64,000 bases of DNA. Source: Acinetobacter sp. ANC 3929. Its GTDB lineage: Bacteria; Pseudomonadota; Gammaproteobacteria; Pseudomonadales; Moraxellaceae. Every line of letters begins with the position of its first letter. The stretch's first letter is position 1. The translations under genes were made by a program, and so were the position numbers. Where the stretch lies: contig NZ_KB850000.1 in NCBI RefSeq assembly GCF_000369405.1, forward strand, positions 806,001 through 870,000, written 5' to 3'. Positions 17,626 to 26,200 of the stretch are shown here, piece by piece. Under the pieces are notes generated by a model. It ran no database searches and was not told where the DNA came from. It saw only the letters and a program-made list of their open reading frames with translations.

Positions 17626-17901
17626 TTAACTTCGCTCAAACTTTCTTTCGTGATACTTCAACAAACTGCTAATTTTTAACAATAAATACCCAAACAACAA
17701 TGCATTAGTAATGATGCCTATCCCAATCGCAATAATTTTCCCAGACCATTCATAAACGATGTCTAAGTCTTCATTTCTTGCCTCGACTTGACCAAAAAGC
17801 AAGATAAATGCAATGCCTGCAACAAAACCAAGCAGAATTACGGTCCAAGCAACTAATGTGTTCGTTGTACTTTCATATGTTTGATTATTAAATTCAGTCA
17901 T
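17626..17901 (-). CDS. Holin-like membrane protein (two TM segments)
   Basis: A 91-residue protein from ATG 17901 with GGAGGG directly upstream; the frame is open to 17952, but that start lacks a ribosome site. Two hydrophobic segments are visible: TLVAWTVILLGFVAGIAFILL and IIAIGIGIITNALLFGYLLL. The C-terminus is charged (KYHERKFERS). Size, topology and position just before the endolysin fit a class II holin, although the sequence itself is not diagnostic. Confidence 0.65.
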   Translation of the reverse strand: MTEFNNQTYESTTNTLVAWTVILLGFVAGIAFILLFGQVEARNEDLDIVYEWSGKIIAIGIGIITNALLFGYLLLKISSLLKYHERKFERS

Positions 17902-18019
17902 ACACCCTCCCAAAAATGTAAAATACTTCTCATTATTCCTAGAAGATAACAAGTTTTAACTCGAATAAAGTTTTGATATTTATGTGATTTGAAACTTTAT
18001 TTTAAAATTGTGAACAAAA

Positions 18020-18040
18020 GAAGACCGCCCGAAGGCGGCT
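18020..18040 (-). terminator. Rho-independent terminator with UUCG loop
   Basis: CCGCC-TTCG-GGCGG on the minus strand is followed by TCTTCTTTTG. A near-identical hairpin is at 19045-19068. Confidence 0.65.
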
Positions 18041-18062
18041 ATTTATTGGTTATTAAATTTAG

Positions 18063-18191
18063 CTAATATTTTTCTTTTTTTGGTTCTGAACTATCTAAGA
18101 AGAATCTGCGAGCTATGATCATCAAGCCAGCAATAAAACCTATTACGATAGAAGCCTTAGCTAACTGAAACAGTTGTCGTAAACATTTCAA
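18063..18191 (-). CDS. Small membrane protein, 42 aa
   Basis: A short frame with a TTG start at 18191 overlaps the end of the 235-aa gene. It encodes MKCLRQLFQLAKASIVIGFI, a hydrophobic helix continuing AGLMIIARRFFL, then a charged tail DSSEPKKEKY. The amphipathic start, single TM helix and charged tail look like a real small phage membrane protein. The start codon is weak, and it could begin further in. It might be a second holin or antiholin. Confidence 0.4.
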   Translation of the reverse strand: MKCLRQLFQLAKASIVIGFIAGLMIIARRFFLDSSEPKKEKY

Positions 18192-18864
18192 TTTCGTCGT
18201 TAACAGTAGCAATCACGTTAAAATATGCAGTACCCTCAAATGCGGGGATACTTTGTGTTTCACGGAAAAGCTCGATCGTTCCATCAGTTGAAGTTATAAC
18301 ATGCTCCACAGCAGTTGCTGATACATAAGTCATTGTGTATTTTACAGGCAAGTCCGTGGTTTGATATGAAGTGCCAAGAAGAGTTAACCCCAAACCTGGA
18401 TTCCCTGAACCATCATTGATACAGTTAAATCCAATATTGGCTTGGCCTGCTGCGACACCATTTACATCTGCTAGGCGTGCTCCACTCAATACCCCTGATG
18501 TTAAAGACATCACATTAGGAACAATCATTTCAAGCTTGTCACCAATATTTGCTGTAATGCCAGCATGATAACCATATGCCAGATCTGGGGAATTTTCAGT
18601 TCCCAAATCAAGCTGCCCCTCTGTCCAACTCAATACCCCATTCTCATAAGTACAGTTGGTTAGTGTCCAGTCAGATGTATCAGGGTTAGGAATACTGGTA
18701 ACCCCAATTACACTAAATCCAGGCAGCACATCTACCTGTTCAAGATTAGTCATAACCTGATCATAAGATACGTCATTTTGAATACGTACAAGTGCGACAT
18801 GACCTTCTGGAATATTAGTATCTGTTAAATTTTCAAATAGCATTTCTAGTGCGTTGTTTACCAT
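18157..18864 (-). CDS. Hypothetical phage protein, possibly tail-associated
   Basis: A 235-residue protein from ATG 18864 with AAAGGAG upstream. The sequence is rich in Thr, Asn, Gly and beta-strand patterns (LTNCTYENGVLSWTEGQLDL, IPAFEGTAYFNVIATVNDEI), typical of distal tail or decoration domains. It is the last structural-type gene before the lysis cassette. I do not recognise a named family. Confidence 0.6.
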   Translation of the reverse strand: MVNNALEMLFENLTDTNIPEGHVALVRIQNDVSYDQVMTNLEQVDVLPGFSVIGVTSIPNPDTSDWTLTNCTYENGVLSWTEGQLDLGTENSPDLAYGYHAGITANIGDKLEMIVPNVMSLTSGVLSGARLADVNGVAAGQANIGFNCINDGSGNPGLGLTLLGTSYQTTDLPVKYTMTYVSATAVEHVITSTDGTIELFRETQSIPAFEGTAYFNVIATVNDEIEMFTTTVSVS

Positions 18865-19044
18865 GAGCAAACTCCTTTAAAATTATGTTTTAGTTGCTTT
18901 AAAAGTTTAGTTTATTCAAATAATTGCCCTTAAGAGCTATTCTTTAGTACTTGAATAACTCCTTTATTTTTAACATTAGATTTTTGTGAAATACAGAACA
19001 TGGGAATCAAATATTAAGATTAAATATGATAGAAAATTAGATTT

Positions 19045-19068
19045 GAACAAAACCGCCCGAAGGCGGCT
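19045..19068 (-). terminator. Rho-independent terminator
   Basis: CCGCC-TTCG-GGCGG on the minus strand is followed by TTTTG. It directly follows the 3' stub of a gene cut by IS3 copy 3. Confidence 0.65.
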
Positions 19069-19086
19069 ATTTATAGATTGCGATAT

Positions 19087-19119
19087 CTAACTGTCTTTAT
19101 CTTTCTTCTTTTCCTGCTC
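19087..19119 (-). pseudogene. 3' stub of a gene cut off by IS3 copy 3
   Basis: Ten codons, reading EQEKKKDKDS and then TAG, run from the IS boundary to a stop followed by a terminator. They appear to be the C-terminus of a minus-strand gene whose body is missing on the other side of the IS. In this position a distal tail or host-specificity gene is expected. Confidence 0.5.
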
Positions 19120-19185
19120 TGATGTGTGCTGAAAAAACAGGAGGTTTTAACTTGGTAAACTAAACACACTCATCAGGAGTTTACC

Positions 19186-19485
19186 ATGAGCAAGAAACAC
19201 AAGACTTACACCACAGAATTTAAAGCTGAAGCCATCAAATTAATTGAAGCCAATCAAGGCAATGTCTCGGAAACAGCTAGACAACTTAGCATTTCAATGC
19301 AAACTCTTTCAAATTGGAATACCAAAGCAAAGGCTGGAACTTTAGCAGGTACAAAACAGTATTCACCTGATCTAAACGCTCTACTCGAAGAAAATAAAAA
19401 ACTCAAACAACAGCTCAAAATAGCTGAAATGGAACGTGAATTTTTAAAAAAGGCAGCAGCGTACTTTGCCAAAGAAAGTCAGTAA
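19186..19485 (+). CDS. IS3-family OrfA, copy 3
   Basis: Identical to the OrfA at 9497, with the frameshift site retained. Confidence 0.92.
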   Translation: MSKKHKTYTTEFKAEAIKLIEANQGNVSETARQLSISMQTLSNWNTKAKAGTLAGTKQYSPDLNALLEENKKLKQQLKIAEMEREFLKKAAAYFAKESQ

Positions 19486-19496
19486 GGTACGCCTAT

Positions 19497-20351
19497 ATGA
19501 AACAAAAAAGATATTCTTTTCCAATTACCTTAATGGCTCGATTACTTCATGTTTCAGTTTCATGTTTTTATGATTGGCTCAAGAGAGGCGTGAGCAAAAG
19601 AACGATTCAACGAAATCAACAGACGATATTGGTGAAAATAGCCCATGAGGAGACAAGGCAGAGCTATGGTTATATTCGATTAACCAAATACTTACAAGCT
19701 CAGGGTATAAAAATGAGTATGTACGCTGTACGTCAGATAAAAGCGCTGAACCACCTGTATTGTAAGCGACACAAGCGTTTTAAAAGGACTACGAATAGTG
19801 ACCATAATCGAGCGATCTATGAAAACCTGCTGGAGCAACAATTCTCAATGACTAGACCAAATCAAGCATGGTCAAGTGATATTACGTACATATGGACTGT
19901 TGAAGGATGGCTGTATTTAGCAGCGGTAAAAGACCTTTACACGAAGCAAGTGGTTGGCTATAGCTTAAATGAGCGCATGACAACACAGCTTGTTTGTAAT
20001 GCGCTAAATATGGCTATTCACAATCAAAAACCAACCAAAGAACTGATTGTGCATTCAGACAGAGGAAGTCAATATTGCAGCCATGAATATCGAAATATAC
20101 TTGAGCAATATGGTTTTCAAGGTTCAATGAGCAAGCGCGGAGACTGTTACGATAATGCACCGATTGAAAGCTTTTGGGGAATATTGAAAAATGAGTTAGT
20201 TCATCATTACAACTATCAAACTAGAGAAGAAGCCAAAGCAGATATTATAAAATACATTGAGTTATTTTATAATCATCGAAGAATTCAAAAGGGTTTGGGT
20301 TTTAAGACACCAAATCAAATGGCCGAAGACTTTTATAAGTTGGCTGCCTAG
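19497..20351 (+). CDS. IS3-family OrfB, copy 3
   Basis: Identical to the OrfB at 9808 and complete, so this copy should still be active despite lying at a deletion junction. Confidence 0.92.
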   Translation: MKQKRYSFPITLMARLLHVSVSCFYDWLKRGVSKRTIQRNQQTILVKIAHEETRQSYGYIRLTKYLQAQGIKMSMYAVRQIKALNHLYCKRHKRFKRTTNSDHNRAIYENLLEQQFSMTRPNQAWSSDITYIWTVEGWLYLAAVKDLYTKQVVGYSLNERMTTQLVCNALNMAIHNQKPTKELIVHSDRGSQYCSHEYRNILEQYGFQGSMSKRGDCYDNAPIESFWGILKNELVHHYNYQTREEAKADIIKYIELFYNHRRIQKGLGFKTPNQMAEDFYKLAA

Positions 20352-20393
20352 AATCTCCCAAGGGAAAGTCTCCTGATAATTCAGCGTATATCA

Positions 20394-20553
20394 ATGTAGT
20401 GTCTTGATGACCAATATAGTCATAATAAAAGCCTGCTTGGTTAAGATAACATTTATTCACTGCCTCCATTGGTGACTTTGAAGGACTGGAATTTGAGAAA
20501 GTACTAATAAAAGTAAGAAGAACAAAACTAATAAATATTTTTTTTGATTTCAT
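20394..20553 (-). pseudogene. Secreted protein gene, 3' end removed by IS3 copy 3
   Basis: The first 53 codons remain: a signal peptide (KKIFISFVLLTFISTFSNSS) and the start of a mature domain (SPMEAVNKCYLNQAGFYYDY). The frame then runs into the IS. The missing 3' part is not found elsewhere in the window, which supports a deletion rather than a simple insertion. Confidence 0.7.
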
Positions 20554-20697
20554 GAAGGCACCATGTTTATCATTTTTGTTTTTTTATCTTACTCTTAGAG
20601 GAAAAAATAGGAATTGTCACTTATCGGATTTACAAGGTATTATTTTTAATAAAAGCAAAGCGCCCTAAGGCACTTTTCTAGATAGTCATCATATTAG

Positions 20698-21261
20698 TCA
20701 CTTATTTTGCTTGATTAGTGTTTTTTGAGATATCTTCCAAGGACTCCACTTCACCCGTTCTACAACATATTTAAATTTATTTGCTGGGAAATTATTTCCA
20801 CCATCTCTTCCGCCATGCTTGTCATCAGCATAGTCCCAACTAATAATTTCAAACTTATTGGAGTTAATTTTCTTGATTGACTCTACAAAACGAAAGTTTA
20901 GATCTAAGTCTGAACCAAAAGCATTATCAGATTGGATTGTATAAGGCTTCCACTCCCCACCATAAACAGCTACCTCACTAACAAAACCAGATAGAGTGCC
21001 AGAACCTGCTGAACATCCCATATCCCCATACCATAATACATAAAATGATTTTGAGTCTTCATCATACTCAACTGTATGAACATCTTTGATTGTAGTAGGT
21101 TTATTGTTCTCCGGGTTTTTCTCAAAAGAATTCATACATGAAACTAATTTTTAATATTCCTTAACAATATTAAAAACTTTTTGTTTGTCTTGAGACTCAG
21201 AAGCAGCATTTGCGCTGATACAAGTAAATCCAAGCATCAAACTAATAATTAATTTTTTCAT
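20698..21261 (-). pseudogene. Secreted protein gene with an in-frame nonsense codon
   Basis: The frame starts at ATG 21261 with a signal peptide (MKKLIISLMLGFTCISANA), reaches a TAA at 21151-21153 after 36 codons, and continues in the same frame for another ~150 codons (KLVSCMNSFEKNPENNK, then YVLWYGDMGCSAGSGTLSGF and on). The downstream part alone gives a 145-aa frame from ATG 21135, but without the signal peptide. The most economical reading is a recently inactivated secreted protein. The family is unknown. Confidence 0.7.
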
Positions 21262-21548
21262 TAAAAAAACCATTTGTTATTTTGTTAACACAATTTAACA
21301 AATGGTTTATACCAAATCTATAAATAAAATGACTTAAAGTACTTTAATACTACATCACTCCCCCCATTGCGTTTCAGTCCTTTATCTATTGCAAAACATA
21401 TTTTTCCACCAACCGTGTAGAAACAAAAAGAGCCTCTCGGGGGCTTTAATGTTTGTCTCTATAGCATTCTCGCAAGTACTCTTGATGTGTGCTGAAAAAA
21501 CAGGAGGTTTTAACTTGGTAAACTAAACACACTCATCAGGAGTTTACC

Positions 21549-21848
21549 ATGAGCAAGAAACACAAGACTTACACCACAGAATTTAAAGCTGAAGCCATCA
21601 AATTAATTGAAGCCAATCAAGGCAATGTCTCGGAAACAGCTAGACAACTTAGCATTTCAATGCAAACTCTTTCAAATTGGAATACCAAAGCAAAGGCTGG
21701 AACTTTAGCAGGTACAAAACAGTATTCACCTGATCTAAACGCTCTACTCGAAGAAAATAAAAAACTCAAACAACAGCTCAAAATAGCTGAAATGGAACGT
21801 GAATTTTTAAAAAAGGCAGCAGCGTACTTTGCCAAAGAAAGTCAGTAA
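21549..21848 (+). CDS. IS3-family OrfA, copy 4
   Basis: Identical to the OrfA at 9497. Confidence 0.92.
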   Translation: MSKKHKTYTTEFKAEAIKLIEANQGNVSETARQLSISMQTLSNWNTKAKAGTLAGTKQYSPDLNALLEENKKLKQQLKIAEMEREFLKKAAAYFAKESQ

Positions 21849-21859
21849 GGTACGCCTAT

Positions 21860-22714
21860 ATGAAACAAAAAAGATATTCTTTTCCAATTACCTTAATGGC
21901 TCGATTACTTCATGTTTCAGTTTCATGTTTTTATGATTGGCTCAAGAGAGGCGTGAGCAAAAGAACGATTCAACGAAATCAACAGACGATATTGGTGAAA
22001 ATAGCCCATGAGGAGACAAGGCAGAGCTATGGTTATATTCGATTAACCAAATACTTACAAGCTCAGGGTATAAAAATGAGTATGTACGCTGTACGTCAGA
22101 TAAAAGCGCTGAACCACCTGTATTGTAAGCGACACAAGCGTTTTAAAAGGACTACGAATAGTGACCATAATCGAGCGATCTATGAAAACCTGCTGGAGCA
22201 ACAATTCTCAATGACTAGACCAAATCAAGCATGGTCAAGTGATATTACGTACATATGGACTGTTGAAGGATGGCTGTATTTAGCAGCGGTAAAAGACCTT
22301 TACACGAAGCAAGTGGTTGGCTATAGCTTAAATGAGCGCATGACAACACAGCTTGTTTGTAATGCGCTAAATATGGCTATTCACAATCAAAAACCAACCA
22401 AAGAACTGATTGTGCATTCAGACAGAGGAAGTCAATATTGCAGCCATGAATATCGAAATATACTTGAGCAATATGGTTTTCAAGGTTCAATGAGCAAGCG
22501 CGGAGACTGTTACGATAATGCACCGATTGAAAGCTTTTGGGGAATATTGAAAAATGAGTTAGTTCATCATTACAACTATCAAACTAGAGAAGAAGCCAAA
22601 GCAGATATTATAAAATACATTGAGTTATTTTATAATCATCGAAGAATTCAAAAGGGTTTGGGTTTTAAGACACCAAATCAAATGGCCGAAGACTTTTATA
22701 AGTTGGCTGCCTAG
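21860..22714 (+). CDS. IS3-family OrfB, copy 4
   Basis: Identical to the OrfB at 9808, with the catalytic triad intact. Confidence 0.92.
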   Translation: MKQKRYSFPITLMARLLHVSVSCFYDWLKRGVSKRTIQRNQQTILVKIAHEETRQSYGYIRLTKYLQAQGIKMSMYAVRQIKALNHLYCKRHKRFKRTTNSDHNRAIYENLLEQQFSMTRPNQAWSSDITYIWTVEGWLYLAAVKDLYTKQVVGYSLNERMTTQLVCNALNMAIHNQKPTKELIVHSDRGSQYCSHEYRNILEQYGFQGSMSKRGDCYDNAPIESFWGILKNELVHHYNYQTREEAKADIIKYIELFYNHRRIQKGLGFKTPNQMAEDFYKLAA

Positions 22715-23291
22715 AATCTCCCAAGGGAAAGTCTCCTGATAATTCAGCGTATATCATCTTGATCGTATTCGCTCATTTCATCAAAATTACAATGGTTTCT
22801 TTCAAGATACTCTCTTTCCTCTTCCATCATTTGAAAGCGCAAGTTTTCCCACTCATAGTTTTCACGCAAATATGCTATATTCTGCAACTCAGCATCAAAT
22901 CTAAAAAAGTCACGTAAACTGTATTTGTTGAGTCTTACATCATCAATGGAAGTTATGCCTATATGCTCCATTAGTTCATCCAAGTCATGTATCCATATCT
23001 TCCCATTGCGAACGAAACATTCATTTCGGTAAAATGGGTAATTGCCCTTAGTAATTCTTTTAAATCCATAGCGTAAAGCTGCTTCGACACTTATCGCGTA
23101 GTACTCATCAGTAATTGAATACAAGGCTGACTCCTTTTTAACTTAACTTTCCTTCAAAAAAGTTTACCAAATTCATTTTTGATGCTCTATGAGCCAGAAT
23201 TATTCTTTTACTAATTTCGCTAAAAATTTTGTCAATCATTTAACTTATGAAAATTATTATGGGAGCCACCTCTTGAGGTGGCTTCGCCTCG

Positions 23292-26200
23292 TTAACGGTT
23301 TCGCCGTGCAGTCGTATTGGTTGAAATAGCCCGACTGATCGGCGAATTAGGTTCCTTAATCTGATCACTAACGATCTTCGGTACCTCACGTGGCAATTTT
23401 TTATCCAACTCATCTTTAACGATAAGACGGACAGTATTCTCATCCAGTTGCTCTGCTTCGACCGCTACACCTTTTACCTGATTCACCACTTCAATTTTAA
23501 AGTTGATGGTAGGTGCTGTTGGTTGAACTGAAGCTATAGCCTCAGCTTGAGGTTGTGCAGATCTACCAAGAGTGAAATCATAGACATCCTCAAGATTAGA
23601 TCGATCCTGAACCAGCCCATTCGGTGAAAAATAAACTTTTCCATCATGGTACAGATCAGAACCTGTAGAGATCTTAGGAGTTACTGCAGTTTGATTAGCC
23701 TTGTAGATAATCTGGTCATCTTCTGGTTGATTGAAGATATCAGATTTTTTCTGGCTTTCCATAAATGCATTCGAGCTCATCATTGCACGGCGCATAACAT
23801 TGTACGCTGAGACGTTGTTATTGAGGAATGATTCAGGGTTCCCACTCTTACGCATACTCTCAACTAAATTGACACCGCCCCATCGTTTAATATCATTCTG
23901 TGACCATACGATCTCACCTTTATGTACAGATCCAGCCACATCGTATTTACGCCCAGGTCCTGTATAACCACCGTCAGCAAAGCCTTGATCTTTGATTGCA
24001 CGGATATTGCTGATAATGCTGGCACCTTGTGCAATGACTTGAGCCATAACCCCAATGTTAGCGGGCCAGCCTAAAGCCATCGCCTTCGATATACCCTGTT
24101 GAATCGCTATACCCGAAGCAGCAATTGCATAAGCTTTGTCAGCAGCAAACATTACTTTATAGGCTTTGGATTGCTCACCAAACATTGAACCGAACATCGA
24201 TGTTACAGATCCCATCATCTGCTGACCGAGCAGGATCTGAGTATTTAAACGATCTTGCTGATATTGGTCCTCAATGGCCTTAGCATTTTGAGCATATTCA
24301 TCAGCTATAATTTTCCGCTGTTCCTGTGCGGCCTGCATGATTGCGGTTTTCTGATCCTCAAACTCCTGCTGACTAATTAGCTGCTGATTCATCTGAGCTT
24401 TAATCGCATCCAAACCGCCTTGCTCGTTGTAATCAACTGCAGCTGATTTGCTATCAAATAGATCCTGAGCAGCCCCAAGTCGGCTAAAACGATCCTGATC
24501 CTGTCTATAGAAATCGCTGCTACCATTCATATCAGCCTGAATGCCGCCCCAGTTCTGGATTGCACCAACGATCTTGTCGCGGATCTCCTTTTCTTGATTG
24601 GCTTTGGAGAACGAAATCATTTTCTGGCGCTCATCATTACTGAGTTTAGTATTCTTCTGGATCTCCTCTCGTTCAAGCCGATATCGTTCTTGCATAGCCT
24701 CAGTTTCTGACAACAAGGCTAATTTAGCTTGGAACAAGCGCTGCTCTTGTGCCAACTTCAACAATCCCAACTCTTGCTGATATTGTTGTTCCAGTAATTC
24801 AACAGCCTGTTTCTGCTCAGCCTTGCTTAATTCAATGTCATGGGCGGCATTGAACTTTTTACGGGCAAAGCTTTCGTTTAATAGCTGCTCCTCAGTTTTT
24901 TGAAAATCCTTGTAATCATCAAGTTTGGTGCGTAAAGCCTGTTGAGCGATCGCTATATCATTGTCTGCTCGGTGTTGTAATTCAGCTTTGATCTCAGTTG
25001 AACGTTCTGAAGTGAACCCAGCCTTATCAACATCCTCTAGTCGAACAGTTAAGTTATTCTTGATTCGCTGAACTTCATTGGCCACTTCATTTTCTAGTGA
25101 ACGTTGAGCATCCAGTTGACGGTCAAGCTGTGATTGAATATCAACTCCTGCCTTATCACTTCCATTACTTGAGCCACCTTTCACCTTAGTTTGCATGCTT
25201 GGCGATTGGTGCAGAAGTTTTAGAACCACACCATCCTCAAAAGTTACCGTGCTGTAATACCCTCCACCTTTGGGATCATAAGCCGTTTTGACATCCTTCA
25301 CAGCCACGTTGGTTGTGATTGGTGTCCCAACTGGCATTGCAAAATCAATTCCCTTATGAAAAGAAGAAGCCCCTTTAGTTGGGGCTTTCCGTGGTCCATA
25401 ATCTGAGCTGACTCTATAGGAGGATAGTGGTTTATCCGCGGCCTTTAATCGGGCTAGGTGTTCATTACTGACCTTTTGACCTGACATTGAACCACCATAC
25501 CGAACATCAAGATGTGCCCCTGTTCCAATACCTGAATTCCCAGAAACACCGACTAATCGCTTGGTAATAGATTCCTGCTGTTTTAGCTCCTTATTTTGCT
25601 GGCGTAATGATTCAGTTCTTTTGTCTGTTATAGACTTGATTGAATCCTCTGCTTTCCACGTCTTTACTTGAGTGTTAAGGGCTTCTTTATCAATTTCCTT
25701 AAGCCCTTTTGAAATTGACTCTTTATAAAGTTTCAGTAAATCATTTGCTTTAGATTCACTAAAACCTTTCTTCATCAATGATTCGATAAATTGCACATCC
25801 CACAATTTATCGTCATACATTTTTCTAAGAGATTGAACAGCTTCGTCCGCAGCTTTCTTGGTTTCATTGATCGCATTGGTATGTTTCTGCTGTTCAATTG
25901 CAGCATTTTGAGCCTTGTTACCTGTCAACTGGACTTCTATACCAAATAATTTGACTGCCGTTTTGGTTTTGTTGGCTATCTCATAGGCCTCATTATATTT
26001 GTCTATCTGTTCTTTAAGAGCATCTCTTAAAGTAGGCGGCAATTTCACAGCTGCTAATTGCTCTACAGCCTCTTTATAGCTGATGGTACCTAAACGTGCC
26101 TGATTTGAGATCCGAGTAACTTCTACATTCCCATGGGCATAATTCTGTATCTCAATTAACGCAGATCCAACACCTTGTTCAGTTTTCTTTAACTCATCAC

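Larger units (their letters stand above)
19120..20393 (+). mobile_element. IS3-family element, copy 3 (no matching target duplication)
   Basis: This 1274-bp copy has intact ends, but its flanking triplets differ (CTC on the left, ATG on the right). Both flanks are truncated minus-strand genes. This is the expected trace of an adjacent deletion or of recombination between two copies. Confidence 0.9.
21483..22756 (+). mobile_element. IS3-family element, copy 4
   Basis: This 1274-bp copy has target duplication TCT on both sides (21480-21482, 22757-22759), a simple insertion near the 3' end of the gene starting at 23124. Confidence 0.92.
21446..23124 (-). pseudogene. Hypothetical phage gene interrupted by IS3 copy 4
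   Basis: The coding blocks are 23124-22757 and, beyond the IS, 21479-21446. Removing the element and one TCT duplication restores the frame: SEYDQ continues as EYLRECYRDKH and a stop. The protein (about 133 residues) is acidic and helical (WENLRFQMMEEEREYLERNH) with no recognised domain. The disrupted version only loses the last few residues, so it may still function. Confidence 0.75.
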
